64,000 bases of DNA from Mesaphorura yosii. Taxonomy: Eukaryota > Arthropoda > Collembola > Poduromorpha > Tullbergiidae. The translations under genes were made by a program, and so were the position numbers. The notes under the pieces are model-generated. The model was given only the letters and a program-made list of their open reading frames with translations. It was not told the origin of the DNA and ran no database searches. Shown piece by piece: positions 11,201-25,800 of the stretch. Where the stretch lies: the NCBI GenBank assembly GCA_009869945.1, contig WIXG01000188.1, forward strand, positions 62,001 to 126,000, in the 5' to 3' direction. Position 1 is the stretch's first letter, and each line of letters opens with the position of its first letter.

Positions 11201-13775
11201 TGTTATTATTCCATTTTTGCATGCCAATGCCAAACCGAAGTTTGAAAGTTTTATTTGTGGATGTAAAGATTTTATGAAGCCAATAATTAAGGAGAAATAA
11301 TTGCACGGTCAAACTGAAATTACACCTCCAGCTATTCTAAAATAACTTTTTACATGCAATGCAATTATTGCAGTGCAGCGCAATGACAGAATACTTCTCT
11401 CCCCGCTGGCGAGGATTGGATTCACAAATTCACATTCACTTGTGATTGTGATTTCAACATTAAAATTCTTATATTTGTGGCCTCTGCTCTGCTGGGTTTA
11501 CGTGTACCAGTACAAGTTACAAGAATTGTGAGTTATTGTCGAAATCTTTATTTCGTTTTTGCTTCATTTTTCTTAATTCTTGAACTGAGACTGAAGCAAA
11601 AAGCAAAGTGTGAGCAGAGCAATAATTCAAGATGCCCTCGCACTCCTTCGAGTGGTTACAGCATGGCACAGGATTTAAGTTGTAACATGTGTACTTTTTA
11701 TTGCTGCATTATTTTCTTTTTTTTGCAAAACGAAAATCTTGTTCTCGTGCTCGCGCTCGCATAATTCCGAGTGTTGGGTTTATGCGACATTATGTTCGGT
11801 TAGTGTTGAAACGCAGCATTCTTCGAGGATTTTAACAACCACGGCCACGGACGAACGTGGCTGTGTTTTAAAGTGTGACTGTGACTGGTTTCTTGGCATA
11901 TATAGCACACAAATCATACTCTCGAGTGCGACGCACACTGCACTTAACACTTGCAAGCTCCGTTTAGTATTCTGTATAGTTACGGTTGTAAACATTAATG
12001 GCCTGTATTACTTAATCTTCAGGAACAAGAATCATACCCTTGTTGAACTACGCAACACGGCGACACGAACTGACGAACTTCTTGAACCAAGCTCCGACAT
12101 TCAACAAGTTGGTTGAACTTAAAATTAACTCGCGTCTCTTGTACAAAATGAGTTGACAAAATCTTGAGAAGTGGCCAAAGTGGTCAATTCAAGAAATATA
12201 ACAAAGCACAGGAGCTACTGCGTTACGATCCATCCCATTGAACCTTTTCACGCTAGCCCTTAAGCTAGCAGCATCCAATTTGCATGAAACAATAAATCAA
12301 TGCAACTGAAAGAGCTGAGCTGATCTTTTATCTCATTCACCACGGCTTGCAGTAATTATTTCTGATTTTATTGCATGCTGTTCCTGTAAAATAAGGGCCT
12401 AGCCTGATGCTTGTAAAACTCTTGGATCTTAAAAGTCAAAAGAATGATCATACATACAACGCATCTGAGTAACAAGGCGAAAGGGAAGATTGGTACGTGA
12501 CGGAATGCTTCGCTTGCAGATTCTCGTCTGATTTCATCGTCTCGGTATTCATATTATCACATTATCATCTCCCTCAACTTTTTGTACTCTGCTGTTGGAA
12601 TTCGCCTCGACTCCAACAGCTACTGAATCGCTGCGAGAATTATTGCACATGTATTGTTGGATTAAAGAAGCTGTAATCTGTTTCTCTACGGGATTAATTT
12701 TCTGGTCTTGTTAATTCTTAGCTTAAAATGCACATTGCGACGTAAAGAGTATGTGATCGGCTTCACAATTCGTATCACGACAACCCACAACCAAGTCTGC
12801 AAGAATTAAGCTCAATTAACAATGAATTTATGCAATATTGAATAGCGTAGTACTCGTTGCACTTCGTGCATTGCGGCTAAGCTGTTATAATTAAAGCAAT
12901 CAAGCAAGAAACAAAACATACGACTATTGTACTTTGCATGTTGTCCTCTAATTAAATTTTATTGGATTAAGAATGGCGAGTGGGGAGTCAATACACTTTT
13001 TAAAATGTCACTGGCACCACAAAAGACAATCAAGTCGGAATCCTTGGCAGTGCGTTTATCATCCACTCTTCACTTCCTCGCATTTTGCCATTTTGCATAA
13101 ATCGTGTATTAATTACGACAGAGGAAAATAAAAGCACGTTCATTTGTAACGTGGACATTAATTAAACATAAATCCGACTAATGAGAAGTATCGCAAATTA
13201 GTGTCAAGTATTAATTGAACTGGTCGAACTGCACTGCATGGAGTCTGTCAGTTAACTCTTGCAGGAATGTACTGTGGGCACAGTCATTGGCATAAGAGCT
13301 CACAATTCCAGGCTTCCAGGGTGTGGTCATCGTCGCCTGAGAGCAATAATCATAATCGCCATCGGTCTCTTCTGGCCTCAGAGTTATCGTGACCTAATAA
13401 ATACCTCATTCAATTTCTCAATTTTGCATCGCATCTCGCCATCAAAATCTCAATCACGAACGTTGTATCCTCGCACTGTAATTTACGCCTGATTCGCATG
13501 ACCATCGCCTCGACTCCGATCCTTGGGTTATCATTTTGGCGGACGTTTGCGTGCGCCCATCGCATTAAAATGGCACTTTTGTTCTTACGAAATTGAATAT
13601 TTTGTAAATATTCTCCCGGCCTTAAATATTATGATTATTGAGACATTATCCTACGTGGGAAGATGAAATTATTTGTGTGTGTAACAGCCCTGTATAGTCA
13701 GTCATGGAATTTTATACGCAATGCATTGTATGATGATATTTTGAACTTAATCTTGATGACTATGTTTATTTTCAG
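5299..13775. other. Long non-coding stretch, no gene recognised
   Basis: AT-rich sequence with many short open frames (the longest about 126 codons, 7296-7676 minus), none with conserved motifs or coherent splice sites. No tandem arrays, transposon termini or RNA genes were seen. It may be intergenic or part of a long plus-strand intron. Confidence 0.5.
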
Positions 13776-13838
13776 GACCAACTGGTGTCCTATCCAAAAC
13801 ATGGTATGAAGGAACCAAGCTATTTGAACAACGAATTG
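13776..13838 (+). other. Candidate 63-nt cassette exon
   Basis: A strong acceptor (GTTTATTTTCAG) is followed after 63 nt by a strong donor (TTG/GTAAGC). The interval is open in two frames, for example DQLVSYPKHGMKEPSYLNNE. Length is a multiple of three, so inclusion would not shift a frame. No family is recognised, and in a 57-kb non-coding stretch such a pair can arise by chance. Confidence 0.2.
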
Positions 13839-16800
13839 GTAAGCATTGCTCTTTAATTCCCATGAATGATTTAAGCTTTTTCCGATGCCTTGCTTTTTAT
13901 TGATGCCAAATTCCCTTTCGCAAGTCATTTCATTCTGCTCATTCTCTTCGAAGAAGATTTTGTAAGGATTAACTTCAAAATAAAATTGGCAAAAATATTT
14001 AAGCTCTTTTGCCATCGTTCGCCTTTTGTACTTCTTGAGAAATGCAAACTCTCTCCTGCCTCAACGGAAAATTATTAATGTGTTCTTTGCCTTACAAATT
14101 GGCTCAGTTATGAAGAAATGGTGAAGCCATTAATTTGTCCTATGCTTGTTGCCATAAAATAAATGATACGTGACAATTTCCATTTCGCTGCAATGATGAA
14201 CGCCATCGTGGGTTTAAGTCGCAATTCCACGCTGATTTTCGCGTCACATCGTCTCAGCCATTGTGCCTAGGAAATTCAGCCACTGTACGCAAGTCGCTTA
14301 TTTTTTGCAAAGACAGAAACAATTTATTATTGTGCAATATCCTCAAAGCCAACGCACTGGTTGTATTAAGTGTGTGGGTGAGCTGAGTTGCTTAAGCGGG
14401 TGATGCAAGAGACGACGACAAAACAGAAATCCTACGGTCGGAAAACATTTGTCATAAATCAGTTATTCGTTCATGCTCAAAATTCTCGCTTTCTGAGGCG
14501 GAGGCTAGTGTACACATAAGTGGAATCGGGTCATTAAATTCAGATTTCTAAAAGTTAATTTCATGTCCGAGCAAACTGAGGTCAAAGGCTAATTAAGGCT
14601 ATATCATGATTAACCCTTATGGCCTCCTGCTCTAATTCGAGGTTGCGAATTATCTCAGACTTGTGCCGATCAAAATCTTTGAAATGCGTCTCCTTAATAA
14701 AATTACACCTAAAGGTAGGTGAATTGAGGCTGGTAAATTTGGGAAGACTTGACGATTTGTTGGTTGTGATGTTTGAATAGTAGTTTTTGTTGATTATGTT
14801 CCGACAAAGTTATGAACTGTAGTTCCTGACTATTCCAACCCTCCACTCCGGACTGACAGGAAAAAGTTCAATGTACAATACGCATCGGAATCCCAAAATA
14901 GTAATGCGACTCACGCCCTCGATACAATTTCCACGTCCTCATTCGCAATGTAGCACCATGCGGCATTAACATAAGCATGAATGGAAATACGATTCAATTT
15001 CAAGATCTAAATTGTAGATTTTACTGCCTACGCGTTTCTGCCTTGTCTTTACACTTACGAAGTTATTATGTGCCATATATCGCCATGTGCTCATTTGAGA
15101 GAAAAGATGTGATTTCTCCAACTGGCCAACGGCGTAGCAGAACGCAAGGAAATGTAGCACGTATGTGAATGATAATAATTTATTGCCATTTATTAATAAT
15201 AATAGAAAATACCACTCCAAATGCCAAAAGAAATTCATACAATGGCACAGCGATGTGATGGCCAATGTACAATTGATGTCCGTACTCTCATTGTTATCTA
15301 GCTCTTAAATGGTGTTGAAAGTTTGCATCTTCATACGAACGTATTTTGCGAAAGACAGGCTGGTGCGACGTGGTACGTCAGTTGAAGCATTAATTACCAA
15401 TTTCCTATTTGGCAATGCTGAATCCAATAACATATGACTGACTTGGCCTGTCAGATGTCATTCACTCGAATGCAGTTTGCAATTCAAAGTTCTATATTAG
15501 CAAGAATTGTAGAGTTGAATCAGAACTGTTAAAGCTCAAGATGCATAATTAGTCATCGTTTCGGTACAATTGAATTAAAATATTAGCAGTTAATTTAGTA
15601 CTGAAACAGGTTGAACACTGTACAGTGAGGTGCGGTACGGCAGGCTGCAATGATATGATCTTGTATGGTAAGAGTTCCAACGCTTCATCCATTCGTGTAC
15701 CGGCAACAAAATAAAGTATTAAGATTTTATTAGGGGTAAAAATACTTTGCTCCACCAGGGAGTCGAATACGTGTGGGAATTATTGCGCTAGTGAAGTTTA
15801 CATAACTTCTTTAAAATCCTTGTGAAGATTTAAAATCATCGCAATCGGAGTCGCATTCAAAAGTCAAGAGCGGATATGAAAAATTGAAGGTGACTTTCGA
15901 GTTTAGAAACCGAAGTATTTCTTTTCTACTTCAGCACACTACTCATAACGAACTTCAACGTAGTTGACAATTGTTGAATTTTTACTTCTTAATTTTGTTC
16001 AAGCTGATGTAACGCATAGCCTAAGCGTTAAGATGTCATGTTGCGTCTTGAATTCGGGTCGAAGAATTTATCAGATTAAGATAACTGTACTCCGCAGTGC
16101 TGCGATTTGGATGGTAATGAATTTGGAGATGATGAATTTTAATAAATGGGTGGCAGCGGCAGTTGTATCGTCGCATAAATCATAGCTTCACCAGTGTGCT
16201 GAACGAAGACACACTTGATGTAATATGTGTAAAAGAATTCATAAAATAAACGAACACCATTTTTCCAATGTCTGGGCCGCTTCCTTTAACTTTAAAACAG
16301 AGTGCGACCGTTTTTTCAGCAGTATACACAGACAAGTTTAAGACAATCGTTTACAAGATTTCTGAACGTCTTCACTGGCTTCAGGAAAGCCAAATATGGT
16401 AGGGCCAGTTAACATTACGTGCAATTAGAGCTACAGCTAAATTAGCAGTTTGGACCACCATCAAAGTTGCAAACAATTGATTAATGTGCCAAATTGTAGT
16501 TTACACGTCCACGTTCTCTGTTTTACTCTGTTTATGACTTCGAATTTAAAAACTAAGAACAGCTGCTCGGCGAATTTTGACGGAACTGATTGCTGTGCCG
16601 GCTGACTACCCGACGTGCGGCTGGCATTCGTTCTTATCTTAATTGCCATTTCTTTTGTTGTGCATCACGTCGTTCTGATTATGGAGACTTGTAAGTAGTA
16701 AATGCAGTGTGCATCATTGACCCAAATCTTATCATCCATGCTGATACTGAGCACATTTGGTTTGGAGGTTGCATTACAGAATTCGGTACTAATGAGTATG

Positions 16801-19800
16801 TTTCAGCTGGGCGTTGAACCGGCGAACTGAGGACGAGAAATTAATATTTAGCAAGTTTCACAGAATTTTGTCCGTTCGTGAGATCTCAAACTCAAATCAT
16901 CTTAAGTAATTGCTAAACCACTTATAAATCTTCTATTCGTTGGGTCATTTTTTTTTAATTGCGGATCAGGAACAACTTTCACGAACTCAGCGTGGTGCTT
17001 TCTGACCAATATCGCAGAAAAGTCGGAGATCACTACGATAAACGATAAATTGTCTTCACTACGCAATGCAATGAAAGGAAACTGGGACTATTTCATTCTG
17101 TCAGCAATTAGCATTCATTATTAGGAAAACGTACCAGTTTTTTTGGCAATTTCTTGTTCCAGCGAGTTGTGAGTATGTACGTGACTGTAAGGCGAAAACG
17201 TACAACTCATGACAATTGACAGTTAACTTCACTTTTTACGACGGCCTGCATCGCATCGACATTGATATCAGGTGAGCCGTGGCACAAGAATGCATAAATC
17301 TTCATGTCAACTGCTCGAAACAGGGAAAACGTGTGCGCATACGCACAAATATGATAATGCGTATTATGGTCTGGATTTGTATTAGCTAACAGTAAAACTT
17401 AATCACAATTGAAATTGTAAGGAGGCCAAGCTCCTTCAGTAACAACAAAGAACCTAGAGACTTGATATCACTTGGGTCACATCACATCTCCGTTCAAAAT
17501 TTGTTGCTGTTTTACTTCGTATGCGTTCAGAATCCTGCTGCCTTGCACTCCTAAACGACTACGACATAGGTGAGTCTGGCGCGACTCCACTTACCGGGAC
17601 TCATTATTATTTTATTTTGCACACTGCACATTTCTTCTCTCAAGTTTATCATCAATTCACGTCTCTTCTGTGCGCCTTATTAAAATATTTCACTACCTTC
17701 AATAAATACTTAGGTGTGTGTGGAGAAGCTCTTCGACTCCGTGAGGGTCGTCGAACGGACATTCTGCAGCACCGCAATGCAAAATTCGAATGGTTCATAT
17801 ACAAGCCCGCATTTCAAGTACTCATTGAAATAAAAACGGATCCTTATTTATTATCATCGTTTGTGTATTTGCAAGATTGCAAGTCAAGAATTCTTCTTAC
17901 AATGGAACATTTAATTTTCTGTCTGTCTCGCCGTCGCTTCGTGTCGTGGCTCACAATTGAATTATAGATCCAATCTCGAATGTGAATTGAATTTCGCTCG
18001 AGCACATTTCGCACCACTCATACTCAAAGCTCAAACGTTGAGATGAGGTGAGATTGTTTATTTCGGAAAGACTTCAAGTGCTTATGTTAACTAGAACTTC
18101 TCGACCACTTATCTTATTGTCAAAGAAGAAAGAGAACACGGGACGAAGCAATAAAATGAAATGCGTGGGGCGCACTTGTGGTTAATGGAATTCGCACGCA
18201 TCGTTTTCATATACTCAAATATTATGATTGCTGTCATGCGTAACTTATGGCCCTGGTGTGAGGTATGAGGATGAGATGGAATTCTCCCTTTTTGCAATGT
18301 CATTGGGTACATTTGGACCCGAGACTACGAGCGATGAAGCCCTGCTTTGTAAAGACTCAGTGCCTCCATTCTATGCAGGAATCTAATTAACTGTACTATG
18401 GTTCGACTCTTCAAGGATGCATGGTGAAGGTTTACAAGGAAATTCATTGTTCATCAATTTACAAATATTTGTAACAACAATACGGTACCATTCATTTGTG
18501 GTTTACAATCAACGCATATGATCAGGATGAGTTCAAATAGACTCACAGTATGTGATACGTTGTACGTATGGTGGCAGCAAACAATGGATGGTATGAGTCA
18601 TCCATACAATGCTCTCAATAGAATCAATTATTACATTAGAATGAGCATGACTTTGACTTGAATTTCATCGACGTAATTTCAATTCCAAGTTTACTTGAAA
18701 ATTAAATCCGTTCTTTAAATATCTCTCTCCTTCTCTAATGATACTATTATATATTGTGACGATGTTCTTGTGTCTGCATGGCGGCTGCGACAAACCCCAC
18801 ATTAAAGTTAAAGAATGCATCATTTTTCTGCATAATACGCGTTTACAACCCCAAATCCCTTTAATGAGTATTGTCGTGAAATCCGATTTATATGCTCATT
18901 ACATTATGCAAAATATCTGTATTCTCATTTTTCGAAAGCCGCTTTACCTGTTGTGCTTCAATGAAACCAAGGAATCAACCAACAACAGAATAGTTTAAAG
19001 GCAATGTCAGAGGGATTGGGAGGAGATTGCGTTCTCCGCTCGCGTATGCAAAATTAAATTTCATTTTATACATCGTCGCTTGGCAATTTAAATATTGTAT
19101 ACCACGATCGTGAATTTCTTGAAGACCTTGAGTTGAAATTCCTAACGATGGACTTGGACGAAGTATTCCTACGACTTGCATGATCATAGAGCCTCGAAAG
19201 AATGTGCAAAAAATTATTGTGATGATAATGATCCATTGACTATTAGTGAAATGCGAAATCTTTAAAGGTTGCAAAAAATAAGATACGAGGTAGGTAAGTT
19301 AAGGCAGGGATTAAAGAAGATGCTCTGAAAAATTTGATCATGCCATTCAGCAGAAGATGAGACCGCATTCCACGCGAGCGCAATCAGCGCAAGTCCATTT
19401 GCACGTACCACTACCACGGACCACAGCAAAATCATTATTTATTAGGCTCATCAAGTCGCGAAAGAATAGAAGGATTAAAAGTACGCGTTGCGTTTCGTTG
19501 CATGAGAGGTGGTTCAGTACGTTCATAACCATAATTCATATGTACATTCACGTAACAATTGAAATTGCCAGCCGGGTAGAGGAATTTCTCAGATTCATGT
19601 AACCCAGTGCCCAGCTAGCTAGCATAGGCTTACAATTTCATTTTCGCATTTCGCAAACTGGTGGCCGAGCTCAAGTAAGCGTAGGAACTTACACAAGCAG
19701 AGAGAACTTATGGGCGTGCCTGGCATTAGAAATTCTTCACATCGCAAACAACAATGAGCAAGGCGAACGTACGCATTATAAAATTATAATACAACATCAT

Positions 19801-22800
19801 CGGTGTTCTGCCAGCTGTATACATGCGTGGTAAGTAATGAGAATTGTGGAGATGTCTTTACAGGGCACAGCAACAAAGATGGGACGGAATACGAGACGAA
19901 GAAAGAATTGCCTTGTGGCAAAGATTTAGGAATATATCTTGTATTGTACAAGTGTTGGAGGCTCGCTCACACTCTCGCAGACGCAAGTTCAACTCTTCAT
20001 TGTAGCTTTTTAGCACGATTATTATTTATTACTGTGAAGAAGCCTGCAACACGACCGACATGGCTTCACAGCCAACTTTTTCTTTGCAAATTTGCATTTT
20101 TGCGAATCAATGGGCAAATGAAAAACAAGTTATAATCGTCTTGCGGTTTGTTAAATGCGAATTAAAATTTATGTACCTGCCTGCACCGAGCATCGACTTG
20201 GGCTGTAAGGCTAAGTGACTGGCATGGCACATCAAATCACTTTTCTTATAATCTTTTTAATTACCATTGTTGTACGTGGCAGGCAAGTGGTGTATGAACT
20301 TTAAGCTTTCTTGAGCTAAGCACGCAAGACACAGGGCGGCATGACTCTCATGATGGCTGTTATTTTGCGTTGTTTAAAGCAACTCAACTCCTTTTAGTTT
20401 GTTATTTGCATCACGTTTGCTTCAATTTTGATTTTTGAAAGTTTTTATTACGATTATTCAATTAGAGACCGTTCACGCGTTTAATTTCGAGCGTAGAGGC
20501 CATGTTTACGTTGCCGATTGCTATCACCGAAATTAATGAAGGAAATAGAGCTCAACTGAACGAATGCGAGTGCCAACAGTAGTCGAAGGGTATTAAAAGT
20601 AAAATCCATTCTTGGCCATGTAATTCATAGTCATCATGACCAAACCAAACTCTTGTTCTCCAAATTAAGGAGTACCGACAGTGATCATCGGCTTCTATCC
20701 TCTGATAGGCTGACATAGGCCTTACATTTATTTCACATTCTATTTATAATAACTAAACACTGCGCTGCTGTGCAGCCGAATTCGAAAGCTATTGGCAAGT
20801 AAGGTCCATAAGCAAATTGTAGCCTCTTGACACTCCCATATTGTGAACAATTGTGGCAACGTTAATACAACCAACTTCATATTCATACACCACGCTGGTG
20901 AAGTCTTTATTAGTGAAAGGGGTATGCTCTTATTGATTCGATTGTTTTAAGTTGCGTGTGCATGTGTTACGCAGTTTCACATTTAATTCGTACGCTCAGG
21001 CATTCATGAGCATCAAGCGACCATTTTGGCATTGTTTGCACTATGATTGTTAGTTTTGTCTTGAAATGGAAATGCGATTTATGGTTCGTGAGACTGCAAG
21101 CATATTTGGGATTTTTTAGAATGCATAAGCTCGGCAGCTACTTTGATTACGTAAAGAAACTAAGGCACTTAAACTTGATCAGATATGACGACTACGTTTT
21201 GGTAATGGAACAGTGATTTTAGAGTTTATGGTAAGAATGAGTTCGAAAGTGCAATTTGATGTTTTTTTACTCCATTTACCTCTTTCTTTACTTATCCCTG
21301 GGCAAATACAATGTAATTCCATCAACATGAAGGGTAATTGCGTGCATGTGCGTGAAAACAAAGAAAATATTTTAAAATCTTTGTTGTAGATTATTAGATT
21401 GAAAAAGATGAGGATGAACGTTTTGAGTTGCTTCAGCACAGTAAAGTGCACTGCTTCTTATTCTGAGTTCACATATTGAGCGAATCAAAATGCTAAAATT
21501 CTTTGCCGGTCGTGCCAAGTAAGTTGACATGTCCCAAAGCGAAGAAAAGGGTACACCGACGCCACTTCATCGTGTCTGGTGGTGCATTACCGTCTGCTGC
21601 GATGCAGCTAAAAACTTTCTTGAGCTTGCGCTGTACTTCAGACTGATTGATTTATAACCTTTTCTTTGGTCGAACAGAAAAGGTTAAAAGCTATGATCTC
21701 CGACTCCTGCATAGCCCTGGCTTCACCTCTCTCTTCCAAAGAAATTTTTAAGTTATTAAATATGCTATGAACAGAAATACGCCACTGCGCTAGTCTTGGT
21801 TTTGGCTTTGAGTTAGTTTCGCTTTGGTCCTGGTTTTCTCGTGGGTTCCAACTTTTTAATACATTGCAAACAAAGCAGGGCAAAATAAATCTTATTTTTC
21901 TCTGCCTCGTTCCTTCGGGGAAATGCTGCTCTCTTATTTAGTTACTTTTACCCACTCATACACGTAACCTTTTAAAAAACTTTCTCCCGAAGTAGCCTGC
22001 TATTATGCCCGAATAAAAAAACTCAAAAATTCATTTATTATATGTGTTGGATGCAAGATCATCTTGGAAGCTTGACAAATTTATAATACCTGCAGAGAAA
22101 TAAAGTCTGGTAGAGCAAACACTGCTATAGATTAAGGGCTTCCGCACGCGAATGGCGAATGTTTGTATGACTTGCGCTAGGGGCCAAACACAATGGAGCT
22201 AACCGCCAACGGTGGGCTTCGCTGCTGCATGCAAGCACTTCGAATTCAAGAAGTCATGCAATTGGACAAAATCCTCTCACTTGCCCTCGTCCTGTTTCTG
22301 AGCTTCATTCCATTGATTGCGTTCCGGATCACATTAAAGGAGGTGTTAACCTGTTAATTTTGACTGTAACTTGAAAATAGAAACCCAGAAATTGTACTGA
22401 AAACCCGCACTTTTTAACATTTCCTAGCCAAATAATAGTTCAAAGCATGTAAAACGTATCAATTTGTGACTCGTCGCAACTTCTGAACCCTGACTTTTCC
22501 TTTCAAGATTCTCTGTTTACTATTTGCTAATGTTATGAATCTTAAGACTGTCTGTTTTGCGGCGTTTCTTCGCAGATCACGCAATATTTGTCAGAGCCCA
22601 AGATAAGTACTTCGTGTGTCTTGCGTTGAGTTTCCATTTGCGTTTTATCTGGCTGACTTTGATTAATCGTCTGTGAGTCGGCTCAATTAATCTTTATTGC
22701 TCTTCGATTGACATTCACATTTGTGAGAATTGCTGGAGGGATTGTTGTGAACTCATGCTGAGGCCGCGAGTGGAATGGCAAAATGAGAAAGTATATAATT

Positions 22801-25800
22801 TGAACTTCGTATGGGTTGAATTGCCTGTTTGAAAGGAATTAGACATCTTGATGAAAGCAAGCCCATCCGACAATTTCGTTAATTACGCACATTTGAATTA
22901 TTTACGTGCTTCAAGCTCTCGCTGCTACTTACTTGTCAAATCACAGCGATGTAGGCCGGCCTCATGTTCAAAGCTCAATAAAACGAGGTTTTAATTTTTG
23001 TTTTAACTCAAATCCACACGAGAATGACATCTGCACGGATTTCGGGCACGAAAATACCTTTACATCAAATTAAGGCTTGTCGCCAGTACCGAGCGAGATC
23101 CTGCATAATAAGTCCCTTGTCAAATATAACAATAACGACTGCACAGCCAACATTTCATGATTTGCAGTTTCATTGACCGGCTGCAAAAGCAATGCAAAAG
23201 TTATAAACACGCCATTAAAACGGGTACCTAATGGCTGAGTTAAATCAATTAACCGTTTTATTACAAGTTTTACTACTTGTGGTATTGGCAAGCCGATTCA
23301 TTACAGCGGCTTTGCAGGTCGCTGTCGATATCGTGAAGAGTACTGAGGTTTGAAGTATTTACCAAATTGTGTTCAGAAATGAACGCGTAGTATCGAACAG
23401 AAAAGTGGGACTTGAATAATACGTTTGAATACGCGAATGCATATTTTACGCATGCACAAAAGGAATGATGCAGGATTCGTATGAGTATTCTTATTAGCAC
23501 CTCGTCGGAAGTCGCATCTAATTTAGCTCCGAGTTAGTTTACTATGCCATACCACTGCACCGTCGTCGCCGCATTATTGTGATAGCAGTATTAAGCAGCA
23601 ATGTACGTGAAGCAAGAAAGAAGTGCAGCGAAGAGAAGAAAAGATGAAGAGTGTATATGGAATTATATTACGGAATATTAAATAGTATTAAATATATTCA
23701 AGTTGAATAAAGTTCACCGAACTCGTCTCGCCTCTAGTTGCCTATTGCTTTGCCTGGTATTGCGCATTGTATTGACTGCGTGTTCACAGTTTATTTTACC
23801 CTGAATTGTGCATAATGCAATAAGCGTTCTTTTCACTGCTTCTTCGCCTGACATCAGCAAGCATTAATTTGATATCATACTTCATACTCGATGCTAATAA
23901 GGAAGCGGCAGCAGTGGCAGTGGCACAGTGCAATTTTGCATTGTTACGAAAAGCGTCTCGTTTCAGTTCAATTGAAAGTACATGCGAAGTCGGTAAAATG
24001 AATTACAGATGCCTCAGTACAATTTGTTATTGACCTCACCTTTCATCTCATATTTTGGCCGGCTTCCGACACCATTAAAGCTCGAACTCAAATCGTGGCC
24101 CTCGAATTTTTGCAAGCAGTTATGCGAACCAAGTTGAATGATTTATCGATCTCTGCGTGGTCGTGGGTGTCAATGATGATATCACTCGACGTGATTATTG
24201 CAAAATCAATTCTCATCCATGAGAGTTTTGACTGAATTGGCTCAACCAGCGATTCTTAGCGTTATTTATATGCTGTCAGCGTAGTTTCAATATTTGTTCA
24301 GGCTCCAGCTTAAATTGACGTTGCTGCATAATTGATACCAAAGGTAATGACCAAACAACCTGCAACCGTTCGCATTCTGAATGGCACCGGTAGTTTGGCC
24401 AACGTTTGCCTAGGTACTGTGTCATATTGACAATTCTATTCTAGTCACTTCTATTTTCGTATTAGGTTTCGTACGTGTGCAGTAGACGTAAATTACGGTT
24501 ACTCAATAGACGACTAGCGAATTTGAGTTATTGAGCTATTTTCTATGATTGATGACTAGCACTAAAATGTGACACGGTCGTCGGCTGTCGCCGTTCCAAA
24601 CCATGGCTGGGTTTTGGTTTAATGAGCACCCGTTTCTTGGCCACGACATGAATAAGACAAAATCAATGCAGTGGTGTAGCACAAGGTCAACGTGAGTCTA
24701 TAAACTGCCGTCACTCGGAGTGAATATGGCGCTTTCACATAAGAAAGATTGACAGCTTTCATTAACTAACTTTCGTACGGCAAAGCCAATCGATTGCACG
24801 CTCCAACATAAGTTTTGGAAGTAGAAAACTGGGCTCATAAAATTGTCAAGCTGGCTCCTTTTCTGAAGTTTGTGTAGGTTTGAGTTTCGCATGAAAAGAC
24901 GAAGAACCTGCAGGCAGATTGTGTAATTTTGTCGAATTGAGAGCATGGAACCGGTAACGAAGCATGCAAATCGACCTCACATTTTCTGAATTTGTTGGAT
25001 CCAAAGTACACATGGAGAAATACTGCTTGCATTTGGGGCATGGCGCAAGAAATCTAGAATTGAATCTTTCAGGATATTTATAGGACAAAGTGCCTGCAGT
25101 TTCGCTCCTAACTGACTTCCTGCAAAGCCGATCATGGGCATAGGTTGAATTTGGTCTACTTGAGAAATTCAAATTCCAAATCACAATATTTACGGGTATA
25201 TGGCAGAGTGATTGCTGAACGATGTTATGACTATTACTGGATTACCGGTTAATGTCACAAGACCAAGCCTTCGTACAGACACCCGCCAACAAACACCGTT
25301 AAGCTGTAGAGTCATTGTGGCAATAAGTCACGTAGCTCACCGCTTCCAGTCGTTCTATCTTGCCGTTGATAAATGAAAGGGGAAGAAGCTCGTTTAGCTC
25401 TCACTAGACGTAGCCAGTAGGGTAAAGAGCAAATCTTGGTGCAAACTGGCTATTGACTCGACGCTTAGATGGCAATAGCAGGAAGAGAAAGAAATAATGA
25501 TGCTTCTTATCAGTATTTTCTCCAGCAGCCAGGTTATGGCGCACTTTGTTGTAAATACCCATGGGGAAAAGTAAAACGCGATGCAAAATAAAGTACAGTG
25601 GCTGAACTTCAAGGCAGGAATGTTTTCATTCGTGAATATATTTTGTCACAAAATTTCATTTCTTTTCTGGTGTAAAGTGTGACATACTTTTCTCAGCTTT
25701 AGCCCGAGCCCAATCTTCCTAAGAATGAAATCTAGCAACTTATTTACATATTTGCGTATGATGCCTCCTAGAATGTATGTAGATGTATATTGAGTCGGAT

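Noticed and set aside
17521-17967. 148-codon ATG-led plus-strand ORF, with a GTGAGT donor-like site after 16 codons
   Set aside because: No recognisable domain, no coherent partner exon, and composition like the surrounding non-coding DNA.
18401-18416. GGTTCGACTC, resembling a tRNA B box
   Set aside because: No matching A box, acceptor stem or anticodon arm could be folded around it.
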